Source: Spirulina subsalsa PCC 9445
GTDB taxonomy: Bacteria; Cyanobacteriota; Cyanobacteriia; Cyanobacteriales; Spirulinaceae
Direction: 5' to 3'
Assembly (NCBI RefSeq): GCF_000314005.1
Contig: NZ_JH980292.1
Span: 1,046,530 to 1,110,529, forward strand
DNA: 64,000 nt
Positions 8,412-15,929 of this stretch are shown here, one piece after another; position 1 is the first letter of the stretch, and each line of letters opens with the position of its first letter. The position numbers and the translations under genes are program-made. The notes beneath the pieces are model-generated. The model had not been told where the DNA came from, ran no database searches, and worked only from the letters and a program-made list of their open reading frames with translations.

Positions 8412-8488
8412 CGTAGAAACAGGAAAGCCTCATAGTGATATGGGGAAGCCCGCACCGTACCCCTAGGGTCGGTGTCGGGAGGATGTCA
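8412..8488 (+). repeat. 77-bp IS200/IS605 right-end relic, copy B
   Basis: Nearly identical to 3177-3253 (one mismatch noted), with the same palindrome around CCCTAGGG and GGATGTCA end. No tnpB remnant is recognisable upstream, because the SulP gene ends 18 bases before it. This copy is therefore a solo end or a MITE-like insertion. Confidence 0.65.
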
Positions 8489-8725
8489 CAGCCTCCTTCG
8501 CAGTAGAGATTCGTTACAGACACAGCACTCCTCCGGGTAAACGGTAGGTTTCACTTTCTCCAACAACATTGCTCACTGAGTCAGATATTTTGACAGCAGC
8601 CGATGCTATTGTGAAAGCGGGGCGCGTTAACTCTCTTCGATGACACCCATTGCCTCCTTGGGTGAGGATTGAATCTGCCGCGAACCTTGGCCTATAATAC
8701 CCAGCAAATATTTCAAATAAAATTG
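8489..8725. other. Intergenic region upstream of arsR
   Basis: This region lies between the repeat relic and the likely arsR start. It contains GTCAG-ATATT-TTGAC near 8583, a weak version of the ArsR-type inverted repeat seen clearly at 9279-9300, and may hold an autoregulated arsR promoter. I see no gene in it. Confidence 0.35.
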
Positions 8726-9049
8726 ATGCAACTATCCTCTCCTAGTGATGCCACCACCCTACAAGCTAGTTTTCAGGCTTTATCCGATCCCCTACGGCTG
8801 CAAATCATCGACCTCCTGCGGGCTGAGGAGTTGTGTGTTTGCGAATTAGGCGATCGCCTCACCGTTGCCCAGTCTAAACTGTCCTTTCACCTCAAAATCC
8901 TCAAATCCGCCAATCTCATCCTCCCTCGTCAAGAGGGACGCTGGATTTATTACCGCCTCAATCTGAGTCAATTTGTGGTTTTAGAGCAGTATTTCGCCGA
9001 ATTACGCCGTTTTAGCCCCATTATTGCCGCTCGTCCTTGTCAAGAATAG
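8726..9049 (+). CDS. arsR: ArsR/SmtB-family arsenic-responsive repressor
   Basis: The product (107 aa from the ATG at 8726; an in-frame TTG at 8669 would add 19 residues of unlikely sequence) is a winged-helix repressor that should release DNA on binding As(III) or Sb(III). It has the family core FQALSDPLRLQIIDLL, the metal-site motif ELCVCEL with two cysteines in the recognition-helix region, and the wing WIYYRLN. It heads the arsenic cluster, which supports arsenite rather than zinc as signal. A 22-bp perfect inverted repeat lies before the next gene and is its likely operator. The 280-base gap to that gene holds repeats, so the operon may have two promoters. Confidence 0.9.
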   Translation: MQLSSPSDATTLQASFQALSDPLRLQIIDLLRAEELCVCELGDRLTVAQSKLSFHLKILKSANLILPRQEGRWIYYRLNLSQFVVLEQYFAELRRFSPIIAARPCQE

Positions 9050-9240
9050 GAAGTCGGGAGTCGGGAGTCGGGAGTTGGGGGTGGGGAGTTGGGAGTTGGG
9101 AGTCGGTGTAGGGGCGCAATGCTTGCGCCCTAGGGAGTTGGGAGTCGAGGAATCAAGAATTATTCCCTATTCCCTCTCCCCCTCCCCCCTGTTCCCTGTT
9201 CCCTAAAATAAAAGAGTTTTGGCTATTCACTATTCCCCTG
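9050..9240. repeat. Heptad repeats with GGGCGCAA hairpin
   Basis: GGGAGTC and GGGAGTT heptads run through about 9055-9110 and resume at 9134. They are interrupted by a perfect hairpin, GGGCGCAA-TGC-TTGCGCCC (about 9114-9132). A TTCCC-type tract follows to 9205. The block separates arsR from the rest of the ars genes. Confidence 0.7.
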
Positions 9241-9278
9241 CTCCCCCATTTACCTCCCCTTTAAGTTCCCTTAATGTT

Positions 9279-9300
9279 TATATCAAATATTTTTGATATA
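9279..9300. promoter_or_regulatory. ArsR-type operator
   Basis: A perfect inverted repeat, TATATCAA-N6-TTGATATA, contains the ATCAA-N6-TTGAT arrangement known for cyanobacterial ArsR operators. It ends 28 bases before the ATG of the PstS-like gene, where it would block transcription of the downstream ars genes. Because it overlaps the longest possible ORF start (9293), that start is unlikely. Confidence 0.85.
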
Positions 9301-9328
9301 TAATGTTTATCGAATCTCAAAAAGCACT

Positions 9329-10363
9329 ATGGCCTTAACAAGCTCACTCAAAACCAGCGCCCTCAGTGTCGCCTCTGCCCTTCTTCTGGCCGCTTGTAAT
9401 CAAGCTCAGTCCCAAACACCCCAACCCATCCGCATTGATGGTTCTAGCACCGTCTACCCCATCACTCAAGCAGTAGTTGAGGAATTCCAAGCCCAGAGTC
9501 AAACCAAGGAACAAGGCACAAAACCCCCCGCTCAGATTACGGTGGAAATCTCCGGCACCAGTGGGGGATTTAGAAAATTCTGCCGGGGGGAAACCCAAAT
9601 TAGTGGGGCCTCTCGTCCCATTAATCAAGAGGAAATTGTGGCCTGTCGGGATAATAAAGTTCCCTATCTAGAAATTCCCGTTGCTTTTGATGCTTTAACC
9701 GTTGTGGTGAACCCACAAAATAACTGGATTGATAGCATCACCTTACAGGAGTTAAAAACCCTCTGGCATCCCAACGCGGAAGGGCAAATCCGAAACTGGA
9801 ATCAAATCCGTTCTAGTTTACCGGACCGTCCGATTAATCTTTTTGGAGCTGATGTAGATTCCGGCACCTACGACTATTTTAATGAGGCTGTAATGGCTGA
9901 AATTAAAGTCAGTCGTAAAGATTATGTGGGGAATGAAGATGATAATTTAACCGTTCAAGCAGTGAGTCAAGATGTTAACGCAATGGGCTATTTTGGCTTG
10001 GCTTACTATGAACAAAACCAACACCGCTTAAAGGCGTTAGCTATTGACAACGGGAAAGGCGAAGTTTTACCCTCACGGGAAACGGTAGCGGATGCTACCT
10101 ATCAACCCTTGGGTCGTCCTTTGTTTATCTATGTCAATTTGGCAATGGCACAGAAAAATCCCGCGTTGCAAGACTTTATTCAGTTTTATCTGGATAATGG
10201 GGAACGAATTGCTGAAAAAATTGGCTATATTCCTCTGCCGGAAGAAGCCTATGAGTTGGGAAAGATCATCCTCTATAAGGGCGAAGTGGGAACGGTTTTT
10301 GGGGGAAAATCTCAATTTGATCTCACCTTACCCGATATGTTACGTCAACCTGCTAAATTTTAG
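9329..10363 (+). CDS. PstS-like phosphate/arsenate-binding lipoprotein
   Basis: The product (344 aa from the ATG at 9329) is a periplasmic substrate-binding protein of the PstS family, lipid-anchored through the lipobox LLAAC (C23). Phosphate-site signatures are visible: [14 protein letters not shown] near the N-terminus, [13 protein letters not shown] and [12 protein letters not shown]. No PstC, PstA or PstB gene is near. It sits between the ArsR operator and the ACR3 pump, so it probably binds arsenate or phosphate for arsenic sensing or scavenging. PstS-like proteins do occur in ars clusters, but the exact role is inference. The stop is 20 bases before the ACR3 start. Confidence 0.85.
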   Translation: MALTSSLKTSALSVASALLLAACNQAQSQTPQPIRIDGSSTVYPITQAVVEEFQAQSQTKEQGTKPPAQITVEISGTSGGFRKFCRGETQISGASRPINQEEIVACRDNKVPYLEIPVAFDALTVVVNPQNNWIDSITLQELKTLWHPNAEGQIRNWNQIRSSLPDRPINLFGADVDSGTYDYFNEAVMAEIKVSRKDYVGNEDDNLTVQAVSQDVNAMGYFGLAYYEQNQHRLKALAIDNGKGEVLPSRETVADATYQPLGRPLFIYVNLAMAQKNPALQDFIQFYLDNGERIAEKIGYIPLPEEAYELGKIILYKGEVGTVFGGKSQFDLTLPDMLRQPAKF

Positions 10364-10383
10364 CTGTTTTTTACCACAATCTC

Positions 10384-11535
10384 ATGAGTGAATCATCCCG
10401 AGTGAATACCCAAGCTGTCCAAGCGGGTGGCACTTTAAACGTTTTTGAAAAATACCTCACCGTCTGGGTTATTTTGTGTATTTTGGTGGGCATTGGTTTA
10501 GGGAAACTATTGCCCGGTGTTGCCCGAGGTTTGGACGCAATGAGTGTTTATAATGTGTCTATTCCCATCGCTATTTGTCTCTTTTTCATGATGTATCCTA
10601 TCATGGTTAAGATTGATTTTAGTCAAACGGTGCAGGCGGCAAAGACCCCTAAACCTGTAGTTTTAACCTTGGTGGTCAATTGGTTAATTAAGCCTTTCAC
10701 CATGTTGTTTTTTGCCCAGTTCTTTTTAGGGTGGTTGTTTGCTCCCTTTTTAAGTGGGACAGAAATCATCCGGGGGGAATCGGTGACTTTTGCCACGTCT
10801 TATATTGCCGGAGCGATTTTGTTGGGGATTGCTCCCTGTACGGCAATGGTCTTGATGTGGGGGTATTTATCCTATAGTAATCAAGGCCATACGTTGGTGA
10901 TGGTGGCGGTTAATTCTCTGACGATGTTATTTCTCTATGCGCCGTTGGGGAAATGGTTACTGGCGGAAAGTAATTTGATTGTGCCTTGGCAAACAATTGT
11001 TTTGTCGGTGTTTGTTTATGTGGGTTTACCTTTGGCGGCAGGAATGTATAGCCGTTATTGGATTATGAAGCATAAGGGTAAGGCTTGGTTTGAGCAAGTT
11101 TTCTTAAACTATCTAAGTCCTGTTGCCGTGACGGCTTTGTTACTAACGTTGGTGTTGCTTTTTGCTTTTAAGGGGGATGTAATTATTGAAAATCCTCTGC
11201 ATATTTTGCTGATTGCGGTGCCGTTGTTTATCCAAACTAATTTCATTTTCTTAATCGCTTATGTGGCGGCTTTAAAATTGAAAATGTCCTATGAGGATGC
11301 GGCTCCGGCGGCGTTGATTGGGGCGAGTAATCATTTTGAAGTGGCGATCGCAACGGCGGTGATGTTGTTTGGTCTAAATTCTGGTGCTGCCTTAGCTACG
11401 GTCGTCGGGGTACTGATTGAAGTTCCCGTCATGTTGATGTTAGTGGAGTTTTGCAAACGGACGGCCTTTTGGTTCCCCCGTGAACCGGAAAAGGCGACTT
11501 TATTGGATCCTCGTTGTTTGAAAGACTGTCTATGA
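10384..11535 (+). CDS. arsB: ACR3-family arsenite efflux transporter
   Basis: This inner-membrane protein (383 aa, about ten membrane segments) exports arsenite using the proton motive force. Family signatures are present: [12 protein letters not shown] with the essential cysteine, and [14 protein letters not shown] with a conserved membrane glutamate. It belongs to the ACR3 (BART superfamily) type rather than the E. coli ArsB type, although such genes are often named arsB in cyanobacteria. The last codons overlap the arsH start (ATGA), so the two are translationally coupled. It works downstream of the arsenate reductase encoded two genes later. Confidence 0.95.
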   Translation: MSESSRVNTQAVQAGGTLNVFEKYLTVWVILCILVGIGLGKLLPGVARGLDAMSVYNVSIPIAICLFFMMYPIMVKIDFSQTVQAAKTPKPVVLTLVVNWLIKPFTMLFFAQFFLGWLFAPFLSGTEIIRGESVTFATSYIAGAILLGIAPCTAMVLMWGYLSYSNQGHTLVMVAVNSLTMLFLYAPLGKWLLAESNLIVPWQTIVLSVFVYVGLPLAAGMYSRYWIMKHKGKAWFEQVFLNYLSPVAVTALLLTLVLLFAFKGDVIIENPLHILLIAVPLFIQTNFIFLIAYVAALKLKMSYEDAAPAALIGASNHFEVAIATAVMLFGLNSGAALATVVGVLIEVPVMLMLVEFCKRTAFWFPREPEKATLLDPRCLKDCL

Positions 11536-12143
11536 GCAATTTTGATCACCCCCCCCGCATTTTGTTTTTATACGGCTCCCTGCGCGAGCGTTCCTACAGT
11601 CGCCTGTTAGCGGAGGAGGCAGCGCGCATTATCACGGATATGGGAGCCGAGGTCAAGTTTTTCCATCCCCACGACTTACCTCTGCGGGGACAAGTGGAGG
11701 AATCCCATCCCAAGGTGCAGGAGTTGCGCGCTTTAAGTCAGTGGTCCGAGGGTCAAGTTTGGTCTTCCCCGGAAATGCACGGCAATATCACCGGGATTTT
11801 GAAAAATCAAATTGATTGGATTCCTTTGAATATCGGTGCTGTGCGACCTACTCAGGGGAAAACCTTGGCGGTGATGCAGGTGAGTGGGGGGTCCCAGTCG
11901 TTTAATGCGGTGAATACTCTGCGCATTTTAGGCCGTTGGATGCGGATGTTTACCATTCCTAATCAGTCTTCGGTGGCTAAAGCTTATCAAGAGTTTAATG
12001 AGGATGGAACGATGAAAAATTCTCCTTACCGCGATCGCGTGGTGGATGTGATGGAGGAACTGTATAAATTCACGCTGTTATTGCGGGATAAGGTGGATTA
12101 TCTCACAGACCGCTACAGCGAACGGAAAGCCAATCAAGGATAA
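11532..12143 (+). CDS. arsH: ArsH NADPH-dependent FMN reductase
   Basis: ArsH (203 aa) is a flavodoxin-fold NADPH:FMN oxidoreductase associated with resistance to methylated or trivalent arsenicals. The FMN-binding loop [12 protein letters not shown] is near the N-terminus, and [20 protein letters not shown] and [15 protein letters not shown] are family blocks. I choose the ATG at 11532, which overlaps the ACR3 stop as ATGA, over a TTG six codons upstream. It sits inside the ars operon, 12 bases before arsC. Confidence 0.94.
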   Translation: MSNFDHPPRILFLYGSLRERSYSRLLAEEAARIITDMGAEVKFFHPHDLPLRGQVEESHPKVQELRALSQWSEGQVWSSPEMHGNITGILKNQIDWIPLNIGAVRPTQGKTLAVMQVSGGSQSFNAVNTLRILGRWMRMFTIPNQSSVAKAYQEFNEDGTMKNSPYRDRVVDVMEELYKFTLLLRDKVDYLTDRYSERKANQG

Positions 12144-12155
12144 AAGGAAAGCCAA

Positions 12156-12557
12156 ATGAAGCGCGTGATGTTTGTTTGTAAGAAGAATTCGGCCCGCTCC
12201 CAAATGGCGGAGGCCTTCGCTAAACGGTTAGCGGGGGAGGGGGTAAGTATTACCAGTTCAGGATTAGAGGCCAGTCAGGTCAATCCGGGTGCGATCGCTG
12301 CCATGGACGAAATCGGCATTGATATCCGAGAGCAAGAGTCTAAAGCGTTAGGAGACTTTAAACCGGAAGATTTTGATGTGGTGATTTCCCTTTGTGGCTG
12401 TGGGGTGAGTTTACCCCCAGAATGGTTGACGCGGGAGGTGTTTGAGGATTGGCAACTGGAGGATCCGGCTGAACAACCGGAGATTTTCCCTCGGGTACGG
12501 GATGAAGTGAAAGCCCGGGTGGAACAGTTAATCGAGAACCTGAAACAGTCAGTCTAG
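12156..12557 (+). CDS. arsC: Arsenate reductase ArsC, Cys8/Cys80/Cys82 type
   Basis: ArsC (133 aa) reduces arsenate to arsenite for export. It has the low-molecular-weight tyrosine phosphatase fold with CX5R at Cys8-Arg14 (CKKNSAR). The resolving cysteines are Cys80 and Cys82 in SLCGCG, exactly the positions known for the Synechocystis enzyme, a phosphatase-fold ArsC that uses the glutathione/glutaredoxin system. That coupling is inferred from the cysteine spacing. It is the last ars gene; AAAGGAAAG precedes the ATG. A nested inverted repeat follows. Confidence 0.95.
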   Translation: MKRVMFVCKKNSARSQMAEAFAKRLAGEGVSITSSGLEASQVNPGAIAAMDEIGIDIREQESKALGDFKPEDFDVVISLCGCGVSLPPEWLTREVFEDWQLEDPAEQPEIFPRVRDEVKARVEQLIENLKQSV

Positions 12558-12577
12558 TTGGGCTTGGTTCAGTAAAC

Positions 12578-12659
12578 GGTGCGTCAAGCAAAATGAAAGC
12601 GTCCCAGTCGTGATGGATTAACAGAAGACGACAAGGAGCATCTTAAGGGCTGACGCACC
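12578..12659. terminator. Long nested inverted repeat between arsC and ycf34
   Basis: GGTGCGTCA (12578-12586) pairs with TGACGCACC (12651-12659), enclosing a smaller GTCGT/ACGAC stem. It lies between converging genes and may end both transcripts. There is no T-run, so a structured RNA or a small mobile relic is also possible. Confidence 0.4.
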
Positions 12660-12666
12660 CTCTGAG

Positions 12667-12915
12667 CTAGGTAGGAACAGGTTCACCGGGGCGTAATTTC
12701 ATCCATTTCCCCGCTTCCTCTAAGAAACTCTCACACCCCACAACATCCCATTCCATCTCAATATAGTCCTCTTGCGGTCGAATATTGACATTAATTGAGG
12801 GTTCTTGGGGTTCAAAGGTAGGATTTTCCGTTAAATGGGGTTGTTGATGTTGGTGTTCCACGGCATGATAGGTTATACAGCGATCCACATAATGACAATT
12901 AATACAAATACACAT
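12667..12915 (-). CDS. ycf34: Ycf34 family iron-sulfur protein
   Basis: The 82-residue product starts MCICINCHYVDRC, giving Cys2, Cys4, Cys7 and Cys13. This is the conserved cysteine set of Ycf34, which binds an Fe-S cluster and is linked to photosynthetic electron transport in Synechocystis. HAVEHQHQQPHLTENP and the tail SFLEEAGKWMKLRPGEPVP are typical family blocks. The open frame continues 11 residues upstream, but homologues start at this Met. It converges with arsC and is not part of that operon. Confidence 0.92.
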   Translation of the reverse strand: MCICINCHYVDRCITYHAVEHQHQQPHLTENPTFEPQEPSINVNIRPQEDYIEMEWDVVGCESFLEEAGKWMKLRPGEPVPT

Positions 12916-13121
12916 GGGTTCTGCTCCCACTGAACAATCTGCAAACAATCTTTCGGGTTAAAACAACTGATTCAAGTTTGCTCAATTCTAACAGGATTTT
13001 TCCCGAACTGTGGCGCAAGGGCTAACTACAGAAGCCGAAAACCTACCCAATCTGACGCAAAATGCCTCAAATCCTCAGAAATTCCCCGAGCATCCCGCAG
13101 AGTGTCCACTGGGTGAAAACT

Positions 13122-13889
13122 CTATTCAATTCTTGGCAATTCTGTATTCTCGGCTTGAAAATAGGGCTTGGCCTGGAATCCCCCAATTTCTGCCAGAATT
13201 GAATTAGGAAAGCGTCCCACAAATTGATTATATTGTTGAATCGCTCGATTATATCGTAGTCGTTCCGTAGCAATGCGATTTTCCGTTCCCGCTAACTCAT
13301 CTTGCAGCCCAATAAAAACCCGAGATGAACCTAATTCAGGCTGAGAAATAACCCATTGATTAAACTGTCCAATCGCCCGATTCATTTCAGTCGTTGCAGC
13401 CATTTTTTCTTGTTGAGAATTAGCCTGTAAATACTGCTCTCTCGACTGGGTTAATAAACGCACAATTTCTTGTTCTTGTTGCGCTTGTGCCTGAGTGACT
13501 GCCAATAAATTGGGGATTAAATCCGCCCGTCGTTGCAGTTGATTTTCCACCTGGGCCCAAGCCGCCTCCGCTTGTTGTTGACGTTCTGCCATACCATTGT
13601 AGGTGAAGATTCCCCACAATAGCACCATCACCCCAACCGCAATCCCCCCATAGGTTAGGGCGACTTTACGCTGATCTTTTTCTTGTTTGGCGATCGCCGC
13701 TTGTTTCTGTCGGGCTTCTACTTGTGCGATCGCCTTTTGAATAAATTCTGGCGGAATCGAAACCTCTGATCCCGCTTGTTCCAACTGATTCAGAGAATAA
13801 CTACTTTGCGTTTCTTGATACAACCGAGACGCAACTTCTAACACTTCATCTGCTAATTCTTCGGGAATCTGCTCATTTGAATCTTTCAT
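13122..13889 (-). CDS. LemA family protein with N-terminal extension
   Basis: The product (255 aa from the Met at 13889) has a soluble acidic N-terminal segment of about 65 residues. A single membrane helix follows (ALTYGGIAVGVMVLLWGIF), then a LemA domain (AEAAWAQVENQLQRRADLIPNL, and ANSILAEIGGF-type C-terminal block read here as PNSILAEIGGFQAKPYF). LemA proteins normally have the helix at the very N-terminus, so the extension is unusual. A TPM-domain gene is divergently transcribed next door. LemA and TPM proteins are often neighbours in bacteria, suggesting a shared envelope process of unknown chemistry. Confidence 0.85.
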   Translation of the reverse strand: MKDSNEQIPEELADEVLEVASRLYQETQSSYSLNQLEQAGSEVSIPPEFIQKAIAQVEARQKQAAIAKQEKDQRKVALTYGGIAVGVMVLLWGIFTYNGMAERQQQAEAAWAQVENQLQRRADLIPNLLAVTQAQAQQEQEIVRLLTQSREQYLQANSQQEKMAATTEMNRAIGQFNQWVISQPELGSSRVFIGLQDELAGTENRIATERLRYNRAIQQYNQFVGRFPNSILAEIGGFQAKPYFQAENTELPRIE

Positions 13890-14058
13890 GAACCAATCGC
13901 CTTTTAACTCCACTGCCTCTATAATAATATCAAACACAAAAATAGACCTTAGTTAATAGTTCAAGATTTAATATAAATTTTTTTGAACAATTCTCTGACT
14001 CTCAAATAAACGAACTACAATATAGCATAGATTTTTGTGTCGTTTCCGCCGATCAACC

Positions 14059-15831
14059 ATGATATATCCTAAAATTAAACTAAAAAATCAGCCAAAAGTC
14101 CGAACATTTCTACTCGGAGCTTTAATCTTTGTCTGTTTAAGTTTTACACTACTTTTACATCCTGCTCCCAGTTATGCTGTCACCCCGGCACAAGTTCCCA
14201 ATCCTCGCCAAGTTTCCGGGGGCTGGGTAACAGATATGGCTAATGTTATCGATTCTGCCACAGAAGCCCAGTTAAATCAAATAATTACAGAATTAGAAGC
14301 GAAAAATGGTGCAGAAATTGCCGTTGTTACCATTCCCCAAACCAACGAATTATTGACTCCTAAAGATTTTGCCACCCAACTGTTTAATCTGTGGGGAATT
14401 GGGAAAGTGGGACAAGATAACGGGATTTTGTTTTTAACTTCCGTGGGAGATCGGCGGGTTGAAATTGAAACGGGATATGGGATAGAGGGAATTTTACCCG
14501 ATGGAAGAGTGGGGCGTATTTTAGATGATCATGTGGTGCCGTATTTCCGCAATGATGATTTTAATCAGGGGATTTTAGAGGGAACTAAAGCTTTAATTGA
14601 AGTCCTAGAGTCTCAAACGTTTGATCCCGCTTTAGTTCCTTCTTTAGAGTTACCAAATTTTGTCTGGTTAATGACAGGATTTACCGCGATTCTATCCGGT
14701 GTATTATACAATATTTCTCAGGGATTTTCTAGAAAACCTGTATTGGTCAATCCTGGAGAATATAAACGCATTAAAGGCGTAGATGGCAGTGATTTTTCCA
14801 TCTATTTATTTATGAGAGCAGGAGTATTTTGTGTTTTATTTGCTGTAACCATTTTACCGATTTTTACCCTGTCCCATCGCTCACCAGAATTAGCTCTCTT
14901 TGGGGGAGTATTATTGGTGACAGTTATCTTTCTTTTCTTCACTTATAAAGCCGCCGTCAGTACAAAAAAACTAAATCAGCGTCTACGAACCTGGACGATT
15001 TTACTAGGCTTGATTATCCTAGGGACTTTAATCATCGTTGTACCGGGCATTGTAGACCTCCGTTTCCTGTGGGAGGCGATCGCTCTTGTTCTATTGATGA
15101 CCATTACCCCCCGAAATGACCGTCTTCTCTCTGCTGTTACTAGCATTATTATAAGTTTCTTCGTTACATTAATCCTTGTCTTTTTTTGGGTGTTGTTAAA
15201 CTTAGAACAATGGGGCTATATGCGTGGCATTGTAGAACTATTCTTGGACTATTTTAGTCACCTAACAGTTAGCGGATTTGCGGCGGCTATTATTAGTTTA
15301 TTCGGCTGTTTTCCAGTAGCACGAGAACTCATCCAATGGCGGTTTCAAAAATCAGAAAATCAGCGTTCTTTACGCCCTATTTATAACGCCAACTCTCAAT
15401 CCCCCATGCAGCTTTTAAACTCAGAAATGCTCCTTTCTGTCCTCAATCAGCATCAAAAAAAAGCCCAACAATTAGACAGCACCTTTTTTGAGGGATGGTG
15501 GACTCCTAAAAATCACTCTGTCCGCCGTGAAGAAGTTTATCTCAAAGCTTATATTAACACTGGCTTAGGACAGAAATATTCAGAATGTCCTATTGGGAAA
15601 GAGTTTACGGTATCGAGTACATCTACAACGGTGATTTCTGCAACAGAACATAGCACCGGATTAGAGCGTATTATAGACACTTGTGAATGTTGTAGTTATC
15701 GCAAACAATCGGAGCGAGTAATTCCCCGTGTTACCTCTTCTTCTTCTTCTTCTTCGAGTAGCAGTAGCGGTGGTGGGGGTAGTTTTGGCGGAGGGAGTAG
15801 TGGGGGCGGGGGTGCAGGCAGAGGATTTTAG
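14059..15831 (+). CDS. TPM-domain membrane protein with Ser/Gly-rich tail
   Basis: The product (590 aa from the ATG at 14059) has a signal-anchor sequence (about 16-40). A TPM domain follows (about 45-180: VTDMANVIDSATEAQLNQII, AEIAVVTIP, GQDNGILFLTSVGDRRVEIETGYG), a fold linked to photosystem II repair (TLP18.3) and to putative phosphatases. Several membrane helices come next (about 200-430), then a cysteine motif (CECC) and a low-complexity tail of about 12 Ser followed by Gly/Ser. Related bacterial proteins end in a similar glycine-rich tail. It is divergent from lemA. The catalytic role is unproven in this family. Confidence 0.82.
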   Translation: MIYPKIKLKNQPKVRTFLLGALIFVCLSFTLLLHPAPSYAVTPAQVPNPRQVSGGWVTDMANVIDSATEAQLNQIITELEAKNGAEIAVVTIPQTNELLTPKDFATQLFNLWGIGKVGQDNGILFLTSVGDRRVEIETGYGIEGILPDGRVGRILDDHVVPYFRNDDFNQGILEGTKALIEVLESQTFDPALVPSLELPNFVWLMTGFTAILSGVLYNISQGFSRKPVLVNPGEYKRIKGVDGSDFSIYLFMRAGVFCVLFAVTILPIFTLSHRSPELALFGGVLLVTVIFLFFTYKAAVSTKKLNQRLRTWTILLGLIILGTLIIVVPGIVDLRFLWEAIALVLLMTITPRNDRLLSAVTSIIISFFVTLILVFFWVLLNLEQWGYMRGIVELFLDYFSHLTVSGFAAAIISLFGCFPVARELIQWRFQKSENQRSLRPIYNANSQSPMQLLNSEMLLSVLNQHQKKAQQLDSTFFEGWWTPKNHSVRREEVYLKAYINTGLGQKYSECPIGKEFTVSSTSTTVISATEHSTGLERIIDTCECCSYRKQSERVIPRVTSSSSSSSSSSSGGGGSFGGGSSGGGGAGRGF

Positions 15832-15849
15832 GGAGCTTTTTGTTGTCAA

Positions 15850-15920
15850 GGTAAGAGGGAATAGGCAAGAGTTGGGGAGTTGATTACTATTCCCTATTCC
15901 CTACTCCCTATTCCCTATTC
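15850..15920. repeat. TATTCCC-type heptad repeat block
   Basis: Heptad-like units (ATTCCCT, ACTCCCT) fill the gap between the TPM gene and the dynamin-like gene, which converge here. This is a further STRR-type tract. Confidence 0.6.
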
Positions 15921-15929
15921 AAGCCCCTC

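Noticed and set aside
13010-13207. Plus-strand 65-residue ORF next to lemA
   Set aside because: It overlaps the 3' end of lemA, has a GTG start without ribosome binding site and no recognisable domain.
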